A stretch of 64,000 nt of DNA. It comes from PALSA-607 sp036509315 (GTDB lineage: Bacteria; Actinomycetota; Actinomycetes; Acidothermales; Acidothermaceae). The notes below the pieces were generated by a model. It ran no database searches. It was given only the letters and a program-made list of their open reading frames with translations, and had not been told where the DNA came from. The stretch spans positions 11,446-75,445 of the forward strand of contig DATCFU010000172.1 of NCBI GenBank assembly GCA_036509315.1, read 5' to 3'. The position numbers were made by a program, and so were the translations under genes. The stretch's first letter is position 1, and the number at the start of each line of letters is the position of its first letter. Shown one piece after another: positions 33,743 to 41,874 of this stretch.

Positions 33743-34422
33743 ATCCGGTCGAGCAGCACCGCCGGTTTTTGATCCGCAGCCTGCCAGGGTTGGCCCGGCA
33801 CACATTGGCCACGATGCCGTGGGTGACGGTGTTCGCCGGCTGCGCGAGCGGAACCGTCGTCCTCGCTCTGATGGCGCATTTTGCGGGGCACTCGCCACTG
33901 AATCAGGACAACGTCCGTGTGACATTCCTGCCCGCAGTAGGTGCGCTGGCCTTCGTTCCACACGTGCACTTTCGCCCTGTCGTCCAGACCACCCCGGTAC
34001 CTACCTGGATCGCCACGGGCGGGCAGATACTGCTTGCGCTACCCGTCCTCGCTCTGACCTGCTGGGTGCAACTGGAGCTGATGGCCAGCACTTACCCGGC
34101 GCAGTACGCCAAGCACCTGCCTGCGGTGTATCCGCTGATAGCGCAGCTCACCGGCTGGTGCCTGCTCACACTGTCCGTCGCCGCCGGCTGCGAGCGCACC
34201 CGGTACGCAGCCCTCAGCGGCGCCATCGCCGCACCCGCAGTCTTCGTCGCCATCGCCGCAACCTCGTTCGTCTCGCCACTCAGCCAGCATCTGCTGAACC
34301 CGCCCGAGACGGCGCCGGCCGCGACCGTTGCCTGGTGCACGATCGCGGCCGCAGCACTTGTGCTCGCTGTCCTCGCGAGTCGCGACCAATGGCATCGCTA
34401 CACACGCAGACTTCATCTCTAG
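33730..34422 (+). CDS. Small integral membrane protein of the sigma/ABC operon
   Basis: A 230-aa protein with about six predicted transmembrane helices (for example WVTVFAGCASGTVVLALMAHF, seen as VFAGCASGTVVLALMA, and IAAAALVLAVLASRDQW near the C-terminus). It has no recognised family. ATG 33730 lies within the 3' end of the permease gene (13-nt overlap), so it is co-translated with it. The most economical view is that it is a second membrane subunit or accessory factor of the ABC module. It is the last gene of the operon; a decayed glycosidase gene on the opposite strand follows after 20 nt. Confidence 0.65.
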   Translation: MHDVNPVEQHRRFLIRSLPGLARHTLATMPWVTVFAGCASGTVVLALMAHFAGHSPLNQDNVRVTFLPAVGALAFVPHVHFRPVVQTTPVPTWIATGGQILLALPVLALTCWVQLELMASTYPAQYAKHLPAVYPLIAQLTGWCLLTLSVAAGCERTRYAALSGAIAAPAVFVAIAATSFVSPLSQHLLNPPETAPAATVAWCTIAAAALVLAVLASRDQWHRYTRRLHL

Positions 34423-34442
34423 ACTTCGCCCGAACATAGGAG

Positions 34443-34825
34443 TCAGTGCAGGGCGAGTTGCGACGCCGCGGCGATGATCGCGACACCGGTCATGTCCAGC
34501 GCTGGCTCGTCGGTCTACCACGACCGCACGTCGTCCTGAAAACCCCGAGCCCGCCATCGAAGTTGGAGTTGTCGTTGGGGCCGTTCACGACTGCACCGGC
34601 GTCGAGAGCCGGGCCGATGCCGTGCAGGTTCCCGCTGAGATTCGCCACCTGATGCTGCATGCAGTCGGGGAACGTCGAGCCCTCGCCGACCATGAAGCTG
34701 GTGCCCCAGGCGTTGGCACCGAAAAGCCAGTCGCGCTGCTCGGCAGCGAACGAGGCTGATCCACCTCGACCGGCCCCGAACGGAAGGGCCCAGACGGCGG
34801 GCTGCGGGTCCGGACATCGATGCCG
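34443..34825 (-). pseudogene. Decayed glycoside hydrolase family 9 gene (C-terminal remnant)
   Basis: No intact gene exists here, but minus-strand reading gives family 9 glycosidase C-terminal motifs in two frames. From 34825 downward one frame encodes FAAEQRDWLFGANAWGTSF, MVGEGSTFPDCMQHQVANLS and DAGAVVNGPNDNSNFDGG. Near 34535, at GGGGTTTT, the sequence must shift frame to continue as GFQDDVRSW, hits TAG at 34517-34515, and resumes as TDEPALDMTGVAIIAAASQL, ending at TGA 34443. The upstream catalytic domain is missing: an in-frame TGA lies at 34828-34826 and the MaoC gene begins just beyond. So this is a truncated remnant with one frameshift and one nonsense codon. The ancestral enzyme would have acted on beta-glucan or chito-oligosaccharides. 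Sequencing error could explain the two lesions but not the missing 5' part. Confidence 0.72.
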
Positions 34826-34856
34826 TCAAGACGCCCAGCAGCATGGGGCTCATCCG

Positions 34857-35303
34857 TCAACCGGGCCGGCGAGCAACCCAAATCACCGGCTCTGCCGTCA
34901 TCACGATTTGGTCAGCTTGGTTGAGCGTCGTCCATCGCACGACTGCGGTGCCCCAGCCTGGGCGCGAGCGCGACGGTCTGGTTTCCAGCACCTCGAGATC
35001 GAGCCGAAGAGTGTCGCCCGGGCGGGTCGGCCGCGGCCAGCGCAGATTTCGTACCTCGATGCCGATGACGCCGTCTGCGAAGTTGAGTGGCGACTCGACA
35101 GCCATCCGCATCGACAACGCGGCCGTATGCCACCCACTCGCTGACAGACCGCCGAAGAAGCTGGAGCTGGCGGTCTGCGGATCGGTGTGGAAATACTGCG
35201 GATCGAACTGCCGCCCGAACTCGACAACGTCGCGCTGTGTCACGGGGAGCGGGCCGCCCGTGAAGACGAGCCCTGGTGTCAGGTCCTCCAAGTACAGCGG
35301 CAA
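34857..35303 (-). CDS. MaoC-like dehydratase
   Basis: A 148-aa single hot-dog-fold protein of the MaoC/R-specific enoyl-CoA hydratase type. The N-terminal segment is LYLEDLTPGLVFTGG, and the active-site region VVEFGRQFDPQYFHTDP carries the catalytic Asp/His pair (D-x4-H). SFFGGLSASGWHTAALSMR is the typical following helix. GIEVRNLRWPRPTRPGDTL is the conserved core strand. It would hydrate a 2-enoyl-CoA in a fatty-acid or aromatic catabolic pathway. ATG 35303 is the only good start. No catabolic partner is adjacent, but phenylacetate genes lie a few kilobases downstream. Substrate is not determinable. Confidence 0.88.
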   Translation of the reverse strand: MPLYLEDLTPGLVFTGGPLPVTQRDVVEFGRQFDPQYFHTDPQTASSSFFGGLSASGWHTAALSMRMAVESPLNFADGVIGIEVRNLRWPRPTRPGDTLRLDLEVLETRPSRSRPGWGTAVVRWTTLNQADQIVMTAEPVIWVARRPG

Positions 35304-35470
35304 TGGGTCGACCCTTCGTCAGAGGCAAGATTCTAGGCAAGACCGCCGAGTATCGCTCGCGATAGGTGGGCAGGTGAAGCGGACATTTGCCCCTCTAGGA
35401 ATTTCATGAGAAGTAGAGCCCAATAACTCGCTGACCTGCAGGTTTACCGGTGCTCTCGCGAGCTTGATTC

Positions 35471-37897
35471 GTGAAATTCGCTGCCGATAACTCGCTCGTG
35501 CTCGCCGCCTCCCGCGCTACTCAACTCCTAGCCGAGTTCCTTGCGGTCGTCTCGTCATTGCCCGATGCCGAGTCGGCCCTTGCTGCCGGCGTCGAGGGTG
35601 CCGCGCTGGCGCTGCAGGCGCAGGTGGCAGCCGTGGTCTGCAACGGCCGGTCCCGAACGTCTATCGGCTATCCCAATCCCACTGACGCAGTGCCCCATGA
35701 CGAACTAGCGGAGGTCGCGGCCGGCAGCCGGCAATGGCTCAGCGTGCCCAGTGCCTACGGCCCGGCACGGGCGATCGCCGCACCCTTGCGATCGCTTGAT
35801 GGTCACCTCGTCGTCGCACGAGTAGGCGACGAGCCCTTCAGCGCCGAGGAAGTCGACCTCGCGCGTGGCATGGCGAGGGTGATGGACATGACCTTTCAGA
35901 TGCTGCACACATTGGACTCTGAGCGACAACTGCGCGAGCGCAGCGAGCGCCAAGCGGCCGAGAATGCGGCTCTGCTTGTGTCGTTGCGGGCACGGCAACG
36001 ATTGTCCGAGGAGCTTTCGACGATCCAGCGCGCGATTTCGCGGCGCGACCCACTCGCCGACATTCTCGACTCGGTCACCCGCGGCGTTCGCGATCTACTC
36101 GGTGACGACATTGCTGTGTTTCGCCAAGGCGCACCGACGCTGCCGACCGAACATTCGGCGTCCGAGCCGTGGCTACCGGCCGAGTACCAGATCGTTTCGG
36201 TGGCCGGCGGACCCGCTGAACTCGCGACCTGGTTTGCCACCGTGCCCATGCCAGACCACCTTGCACCGGGTCGAGCCATGCGACCGGACAAGAGCGTGCA
36301 CCTTTACACGTTCACGGCAGGACCGTCGCGCGTGCAGAGCGCACCGAGACGAGTCAGGACCGCGATTGCCGCCCCAGTGCACGAGAGCGGCAAGGTGATC
36401 GGGAGCCTCGTAGTCGGCTCGTGCGATGAGACTCGGGAGTTTTCCGACAACGACCACGCGACCTTGCTTGCCTTCGCGGAGCACGCCAGCCTCGCGGTGA
36501 CCGATGCCAACACCTTGGAGGCGATGTACCGCGCGTTTCACGATTCGCTGACTGGCTTGGCAAGCCGTGCACTGTTCCTCGACCGCCTGCACCACGGCCT
36601 GCTGCAAGCCGTGCGCACAAGGACGAACCTGACACTGCTGTTCATCGACCTCGATCACTTCAAGACGGTGAACGACACGCTCGGGCACAGCGCAGGTGAC
36701 GACCTGCTTATTGCCGTGGCCGAACGACTGCGGCACTGCCTGCGAGCCAGTGACACTGCCGCCCGCTTCGGCGGTGACGAGTTCGTCGTGTTGTTGCATG
36801 CGACTAGTGCCGACTCCGCGACCGTGGTGGCCAGTCGCATCATCGATGCTATTGGCGCACCGATCGCCGCTGGCGGAAGGGAGGTGTTCGTCGGAGCGAG
36901 CATCGGAATCGCCGCAAGTGACTGGGGCACCGTCGGTGCTGACGAACTGCTTCGCAACGCGGACGTCGCAATGTATCGCGCGAAGCGCGCGGGACGCGGC
37001 CAGTACGCGATGTTCGAGCCGCAAATGCACGCGACTCTCGTCGAACGACTTCAGCTCGAAGCCGACCTGCGTGTCGCCTTGGACCGCGGCGAGATGGCTG
37101 TTCACTACCAACCGATTGTGGCGCTCGCGACCGGTGAAGTGACTGGCGTTGAGGCACTACTGCGCTGGGAGCACCCACGTCGCGGACCGCTCGTCCCTGC
37201 CGACTTCATCACGGTGGCCGAGGAGTGCGGAGCACTCGTTCCTATCGGCATGTGGGTGTTGCGAGAGGCGACGTTGCAGGTGCGGCGCTGGCAGCAGCAC
37301 CGCGGCACGCCGCTCACCGTCAGTGTGAACATCTCCGCGGCCCAGCTCGCACAGCCAAACCTGTGCGCTGAAATCGCCGAGGCATTAGCAGTGAGCAGAT
37401 TGGCCCCGACGTGCCTCATCCTCGAGATCGCTGAAGCACTAATCATTGGCGACAGTCCGTCGACGCTGGTTCGGCTTCTTGAGCTGAAGGAGCTCGGGGT
37501 GCAACTTGCCGTCGATGACTTCGGTGCGGGGTACTACTCCCCGGCGGCGTTGCAACGCTTTCCGGTAGACATCGTGAAGATTGACCCATCATTCGTCGAC
37601 GGCATTGGGTCGTCGTCCGATGCCACCGCATTCGCCCACAAGATCGTTGACCTCGCCCACACCCTCGACCTGCAGATCATTGCTGAGGGCGTTCAGAGGC
37701 GCGAGCAGTTCGATGAGCTGCGGCTCGCAAAATGCGAACTCGCGCAGGGGTATTACTTCGCCGAACCATGCAGGACCGACGAACTACCAGGTCTGCGCAG
37801 CGAACTGCACGGCTCATGGCATTCGGTGGCCGCGACAACGCAACTCGCGACGCTGCCAGCGCCCCGCGGCTCCGTGGGGCCCTTGCAGGCGCCCTAG
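35471..37897 (+). CDS. GAF-GAF-GGDEF-EAL cyclic-di-GMP signalling protein
   Basis: An 808-aa soluble protein. Two GAF-like sensory regions occupy about 10-150 and 190-345, joined by a coiled-coil segment rich in Arg/Glu. The GGDEF domain (about 350-515) has an intact RFGGDEFVVLL at 434-438 and an RxxD product-inhibition site (RASD) five residues before it, so diguanylate cyclase activity is expected. The EAL domain (about 530-780) has EAL at 561-563, NISAAQL, ILEIAEALI, DDFGAGYYSP, KIDPSFV and EGVQRREQFDEL, all close to the phosphodiesterase consensus. Both opposing activities therefore look possible. GTG 35471 is used, without a strong ribosome binding site. The protein is probably cytoplasmic and senses a small molecule through GAF. 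Confidence 0.9.
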   Translation: MKFAADNSLVLAASRATQLLAEFLAVVSSLPDAESALAAGVEGAALALQAQVAAVVCNGRSRTSIGYPNPTDAVPHDELAEVAAGSRQWLSVPSAYGPARAIAAPLRSLDGHLVVARVGDEPFSAEEVDLARGMARVMDMTFQMLHTLDSERQLRERSERQAAENAALLVSLRARQRLSEELSTIQRAISRRDPLADILDSVTRGVRDLLGDDIAVFRQGAPTLPTEHSASEPWLPAEYQIVSVAGGPAELATWFATVPMPDHLAPGRAMRPDKSVHLYTFTAGPSRVQSAPRRVRTAIAAPVHESGKVIGSLVVGSCDETREFSDNDHATLLAFAEHASLAVTDANTLEAMYRAFHDSLTGLASRALFLDRLHHGLLQAVRTRTNLTLLFIDLDHFKTVNDTLGHSAGDDLLIAVAERLRHCLRASDTAARFGGDEFVVLLHATSADSATVVASRIIDAIGAPIAAGGREVFVGASIGIAASDWGTVGADELLRNADVAMYRAKRAGRGQYAMFEPQMHATLVERLQLEADLRVALDRGEMAVHYQPIVALATGEVTGVEALLRWEHPRRGPLVPADFITVAEECGALVPIGMWVLREATLQVRRWQQHRGTPLTVSVNISAAQLAQPNLCAEIAEALAVSRLAPTCLILEIAEALIIGDSPSTLVRLLELKELGVQLAVDDFGAGYYSPAALQRFPVDIVKIDPSFVDGIGSSSDATAFAHKIVDLAHTLDLQIIAEGVQRREQFDELRLAKCELAQGYYFAEPCRTDELPGLRSELHGSWHSVAATTQLATLPAPRGSVGPLQAP

Positions 37898-37909
37898 TCT
37901 GTAGGCCGT

Positions 37910-38473
37910 CTAGTCGCTGGACCCCGCGAAATCGACGTCCACCGTATTCACCGTGCCTGCGCGTCGCCCCGGAGCGGTGTGGTACTTCCAGTACAGGTTG
38001 GTGTGGGCAATCACCTTGTCGGGCGTCGGTGCGCCCCACGCTGACTGGTCTTCGGTCGTGTGTGCATCGCTGACGAGCGTGGCGTCATAGCCGCGGACGA
38101 TCGCACCATGCAGGGTCGACCGGATGCACGCGTCGGTCTGCGCGCCCGAAACGATGAGTTGGCCGACGCCGCGTGCTGCGAGCACCGACTCAAGATCGGT
38201 ATCTTCGAACGAATCGCCGTACTCCTTCTGCACCAAAGGCTCGGAGTCAAGGCGTTCGAGCTCGGCCACGTACTGCCAGGCCTCACTGTCCCTCTTCAGA
38301 TCGTCGTCGTTGTGCTGGATCCACACCACGTCGACGTCGGCGGCGCGCGCCTTGTCGACCAGCGTGGCGATATTGGCGACCACAGCGTCTCGGTCGTACG
38401 CCTCCCCCACGACGCCGTTCTGGACGTCGATCACCAGCAGCGCAGTGTTCGGTCGATTCTTCAGCGTGGTCAC
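37910..38473 (-). CDS. Isochorismatase-family cysteine hydrolase
   Basis: A 187-aa protein with the alpha/beta fold of isochorismatase/nicotinamidase-like hydrolases. The catalytic Asp is in LLVIDVQNGVV. A Lys in LVQKEYGDSF fits the triad's second member, and SGAQTDACIRSTLHGAI contains the nucleophilic Cys. There is no carrier-protein domain, so it acts on a free small amide or ester; the substrate is not evident. GTG 38473 is chosen because GGGAGG lies 4 nt upstream; ATG 38488 would add five residues. The gene is divergent from the DinB-like gene with about 100 nt between starts, and converges with the c-di-GMP gene (12-nt gap). Confidence 0.88.
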   Translation of the reverse strand: MTTLKNRPNTALLVIDVQNGVVGEAYDRDAVVANIATLVDKARAADVDVVWIQHNDDDLKRDSEAWQYVAELERLDSEPLVQKEYGDSFEDTDLESVLAARGVGQLIVSGAQTDACIRSTLHGAIVRGYDATLVSDAHTTEDQSAWGAPTPDKVIAHTNLYWKYHTAPGRRAGTVNTVDVDFAGSSD

Positions 38474-38576
38474 AGTACCTCCCTGCATCGGACTGTTCTG
38501 ACGTCGGACTGATCCGCTCATCGAGGAGGCTATGCCCGCCCACTGACAAAGACATGCCGATGGCAAACTGTCGGAC

Positions 38577-39185
38577 ATGAGCGAACCGGATTTCAAGGCA
38601 GACCTGCGGCGTTACCTCCAGGTCGCCCGCGAGGCCGTCCTCTGGAAACTGGAGGGCGCGTCGGAGTACGACGCGCGCCGGCCAATGACGCCGACCGGCA
38701 CGAACCTGTTGGGCTTGGTCAAGCATCTGTGCGGCGTCGAAATTGGCTATTTTGGCGACACGTTCGGCAGGCCGTTCGACGGTCCGCTTCCCTGGTCAGA
38801 GGTTGACGAGCCCGAGCCAAACGCGGACTTTTGGGCAACGCCCGACGAGTCACGCGACGAGATCGTCGGGCTCTACCGCGCCGCTTGGGCGCACTCGGAT
38901 ATCACGATCGAGGCGCTCGACTTGCAAGCTCTCGGGGCAGTGCCCTGGTGGCCGGCCGAGCGCGCCGAGGTAACCCTTCACAAGATCCTGGTGCACGTGA
39001 TCGCCGAGACGGACCGGCATGCCGGGCACGCCGACATCGTAAGAGAACTGGTTGACGGGACCGCAGGTTTGCGTGCCGACAACAGCAACCTTCCGGCGAA
39101 CGACCAAGCATGGTGGGAGGACTACCGCAACCGGCTAGAACAAGCCGCGCGCGACGCCGCCACTGCTGGCGTCGACGGCGTCTGA
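38577..39185 (+). CDS. DinB/YfiT-family putative metalloenzyme (DUF664-like)
   Basis: A 202-aa four-helix-bundle protein of the DinB/DUF664 family, many actinobacterial members of which are mycothiol-dependent. The presumed metal-binding His triad is visible: one in LVKHLCGVEIGYFG and two in ETDRHAGHADIVRE. GTNLLGLVKHL is the typical first core helix. The substrate is unknown, and no thiol-transfer partner lies nearby. ATG 38577 follows a weak purine stretch. It precedes paaN by 100 nt on the same strand, but an operator-like palindrome lies between them, so they are probably separate transcripts. Confidence 0.85.
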   Translation: MSEPDFKADLRRYLQVAREAVLWKLEGASEYDARRPMTPTGTNLLGLVKHLCGVEIGYFGDTFGRPFDGPLPWSEVDEPEPNADFWATPDESRDEIVGLYRAAWAHSDITIEALDLQALGAVPWWPAERAEVTLHKILVHVIAETDRHAGHADIVRELVDGTAGLRADNSNLPANDQAWWEDYRNRLEQAARDAATAGVDGV

Positions 39186-39207
39186 CCCGCGTGGAGCTTC
39201 CCTCTCG

Positions 39208-39221
39208 ACCGAACGTTCGGT
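39208..39221. promoter_or_regulatory. Palindromic operator upstream of paaN-paaR
   Basis: ACCGAACGTTCGGT is a perfect 14-bp palindrome 67 nt before the paaN ATG, next to a -10-like TTTACTAG. An almost identical site lies before paaA at 47711-47724. As a TetR gene follows paaN, this is its probable binding site. Confidence 0.7.
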
Positions 39222-39287
39222 TTACTAGGCTTGCCGGAGGCCGTTCGCGACGCGGGCGCGCAACACTCGCGGGAGGCGCTCACCACG

Positions 39288-40979
39288 ATGCCCAATCCTG
39301 ACGCACTGATCGCGACCCACGCCCCGCTGCTGGCGCAGGCCCGCGAGGCAGCACGTACCCGCGCCTTCTTCGCCGCCTTCGCCGAATCGCCGTCCACCCG
39401 CATTTGGGGTGAAGCCGCGCCGCCCGACGGGAGAGCCGCATTCGACGCGCTGTTGCACGAGACGTTCGCGATTCAGACGCCTGGCGCGCACGGATTGATC
39501 GCGCCCGAGGTGCCGCCGTACGGGATGCCGCTCGACATCAGCTACCCGCACCTGCACGCCGATGGCGTCGACGAGCTCGTGAGCGCGGCCAAGAAGGCGA
39601 TACCCGCCTGGCGCGATGCAGGCCCTGGGCTGCGGACCGCAATCGGAATCGAGATGTTGACCCGGATCAACGCACGTAGCTTCGAGTTCGCCCACGCCGT
39701 GATGCACACGACCGGACAAGCGTTCGTGATGGCGTTCCAGGCCGGCGGTGCCCACGCACACGAACGCGGACTCGAAGCAATCGCCTACGCCTACGACGCG
39801 ATGATGCAGGTGCCCGCGTCGGTAAGTTGGGAAAAGGCGCGGGGCAAAGGAGAACCGCAGCGATTGGCGAAGACGTACACGATCGTGCCTCGCGGGGTCG
39901 CACTCGTCATCGGTTGTTCGACCTTCCCGACGTGGAACAGCTATCCCGGCCTATTCGCGAGCCTCGTGACCGGCAACCCCGTTATCGTGAAGCCTCATCC
40001 GCACGCAGTTCTTCCGCTAGCTCTAACGGTCGGCGTTGCTCGCGATGTGCTGACGGAGTACGGCTTTAACCCGAACCTGATCACGCTCGCGGTCGACGGC
40101 GCAGGCGAAACCCTAGCCAGCAATCTGGCGATGCACCCGGAGGTGCGCGTCATCGACTACACCGGATCGACGTCATACGGCGAGTGGCTCGAGGCGAATG
40201 CTTTACAGGCCAGGGTTTTCACCGAGAAGGCCGGTGTGAACTGCGTGGTCCTCGACTCCACCGACGACATCTCGGGCCTCGCCGCGAATCTCGCCTACTC
40301 GCTGTCGCTGTACAGCGGTCAGATGTGCACGACACCGCAGACCATCTTCATCCCCCGCGCCGGCATAGACACGGACAATGGGCATGCCACCGTCGCCGAC
40401 GTTGTGAGTGCAATCGGTGCGGCGCTCGACGACCTACTCGGCGACCCGGCTCGCGCCGTCAACATGCTCGGCGCAATCGTGAACGACGCCGTGTTACACC
40501 GTCTCGACGATGCATCAAACGCCGGCGATGTGCTGATCAAGTCGCGGACGATCGAACACCCCGAGTTCCCCGCCGCGCGGGTGCGAACACCGCTCGTGGT
40601 GCGAGCTGCCTCCGACGCAACTGCCTACAGTCACGAATGTTTCGGGCCCATCGCGTTTCTCGTCGAAACCGAAGACACTATGGCCAGCCTTGATGCTTGG
40701 CGCCGGATCGTGGTAGCGAGCGGGTCGTTGACAGCATCGGTCTATTCCACGGACGCCGAGGTGCTGGCGGCTGCGCACAATGTGGCGCTCGACACCGGCG
40801 TGTCGATGTCGAGCAACCTCACTGCTGATACCTACGTGAATCAGACCGTCGCGTTCTCCGACTACCACGGCACCGGCGCGAACGCGGCAGCAAACGCGAC
40901 CCTGACCGACCTGGCATTCGTCGCCGAGCGCTTTCGGATCATCGAAACTCGGCGCCCAGCAGCGAATCCAGCCCCGTGA
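39288..40979 (+). CDS. paaN: Phenylacetic acid degradation protein PaaN (aldehyde dehydrogenase)
   Basis: A 563-aa aldehyde-dehydrogenase-superfamily enzyme of the PaaN type. It is thought to oxidise the ring-opened semialdehyde in aerobic phenylacetyl-CoA catabolism, the job of the PaaZ dehydrogenase part; no hydratase domain is fused here. IVPRGVALVIGCSTFPTWNSY and GNPVIVKPHPHAVLP (NAD(P)-binding), FTEKAGVNCVVLDS (Glu) and YSGQMCTTPQTIFIP (catalytic Cys) are visible. ATG 39288 is preferred to an upstream TTG at 39231, which would place a palindromic operator almost at the start codon. The GTG of paaR overlaps its stop, so enzyme and regulator are co-translated. Confidence 0.88.
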   Translation: MPNPDALIATHAPLLAQAREAARTRAFFAAFAESPSTRIWGEAAPPDGRAAFDALLHETFAIQTPGAHGLIAPEVPPYGMPLDISYPHLHADGVDELVSAAKKAIPAWRDAGPGLRTAIGIEMLTRINARSFEFAHAVMHTTGQAFVMAFQAGGAHAHERGLEAIAYAYDAMMQVPASVSWEKARGKGEPQRLAKTYTIVPRGVALVIGCSTFPTWNSYPGLFASLVTGNPVIVKPHPHAVLPLALTVGVARDVLTEYGFNPNLITLAVDGAGETLASNLAMHPEVRVIDYTGSTSYGEWLEANALQARVFTEKAGVNCVVLDSTDDISGLAANLAYSLSLYSGQMCTTPQTIFIPRAGIDTDNGHATVADVVSAIGAALDDLLGDPARAVNMLGAIVNDAVLHRLDDASNAGDVLIKSRTIEHPEFPAARVRTPLVVRAASDATAYSHECFGPIAFLVETEDTMASLDAWRRIVVASGSLTASVYSTDAEVLAAAHNVALDTGVSMSSNLTADTYVNQTVAFSDYHGTGANAAANATLTDLAFVAERFRIIETRRPAANPAP

Positions 40980-41578
40980 AGACCAACGAGGTGGCGATAG
41001 CGACCCATCGGCGGCCGCCTTATGACGCGACATCCTTGCTCGAGGTCGCCGTTACCGTCTTCAACGAGCGCGGGTATGACGGCACAAGCATGGAGGATCT
41101 AGCGCGAGCTGCCGGCATCACAAAGTCGTCGTTCTATCACCACGTTGATGGCAAGGAAGCACTGCTCGCAGCGGCCTGCGACCGGGCGCTCGATGCCTTA
41201 TTCGCCGTCCGCGACGAGCCCGGATCAAATACTGGCGCCGCGGTCGACCGCTTCGAGTACGTGCTCCGGCGCACGTCACAGATCCTGCTGACCGAACTGC
41301 CTTACGTCACGTTGCTCCTGCGCGTGCGCGGCAATACCCCGACCGAACAGGCCGCACTCGAGCGCCGCCGCGAGTTCGACCGCTTCACCGCCGACTTGGT
41401 CACCCAGGCCATGGCAGACGGTGACTTGCGCTCCGACATCGAACCCGGTCTCGCCACGAGGCTGGCGTTCGGCACCCTCAATTCAGTGACCGAGTGGTAC
41501 CGCGTGACGCGCGAGACGTCTCCCGATGCGGTCGTCGATGGAGCGGTCGGCGTGATCGTGCGCGGACTGCGGCCCTAG
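40976..41578 (+). CDS. paaR: TetR-family regulator of phenylacetate genes
   Basis: A 200-aa regulator. The N-terminal helix-turn-helix domain (about 15-65) reads VAVTVFNERGYDGTSMEDLA and ARAAGITKSSFYHHVDGKEA, and the C-terminal domain (LLTELPYVTLLLRVRGNTP) fits fatty-acyl/phenylacetyl-CoA-responsive TetR proteins. The GTG start overlaps the paaN stop by 4 nt (GTGA). Near-identical palindromes before paaN and paaABCDE suggest it controls both units, with phenylacetyl-CoA as likely inducer by analogy with known PaaR proteins. Its 3' end overlaps the convergent azlD stop by 4 nt. Confidence 0.8.
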   Translation: MKTNEVAIATHRRPPYDATSLLEVAVTVFNERGYDGTSMEDLARAAGITKSSFYHHVDGKEALLAAACDRALDALFAVRDEPGSNTGAAVDRFEYVLRRTSQILLTELPYVTLLLRVRGNTPTEQAALERRREFDRFTADLVTQAMADGDLRSDIEPGLATRLAFGTLNSVTEWYRVTRETSPDAVVDGAVGVIVRGLRP

Positions 41579-41874
41579 GCAACGACTCGTACGAGCGCAG
41601 TCACCACACATGCCACTGCGACAACGACAAGAAACGGTGCTTTAAGCCGGACGGCGATTGCTGCGGCCAGCAACCCAGCGGCCCTCGCATCAAGTTGCAA
41701 GCGGTGACCCATAGTGAACGTTTGGGTGGCAATCAACGCGGTCAGTAGGGCAACCGGCAGCAGTTCGGCCACGTGCTTGACCACGGGTTGCTCAATGACG
41801 CGGCGCGGCAATGAGTATCCGACCAGCTTCAGCGCGAAGCAGCCGACACAGCCAACCGCGAGAGCGAGCCACAT
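41575..41874 (-). CDS. azlD: Branched-chain amino acid exporter subunit AzlD
   Basis: A 99-aa protein with three or four transmembrane helices typical of AzlD/BrnE, the small subunit of branched-chain amino acid exporters. It has LALAVGCVGCFALKLVGYSLP as the first helix and loop, PVVKHVAELLPVALLTALIA, and a terminal APFLVVVAVACVVTALVRVV helix. Length is normal. The start codon shares a base with the azlC stop, so AzlC and AzlD are translationally coupled and should form one exporter for valine/leucine/isoleucine or analogues. No Lrp-type regulator is adjacent. Confidence 0.9.
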   Translation of the reverse strand: MWLALAVGCVGCFALKLVGYSLPRRVIEQPVVKHVAELLPVALLTALIATQTFTMGHRLQLDARAAGLLAAAIAVRLKAPFLVVVAVACVVTALVRVVA

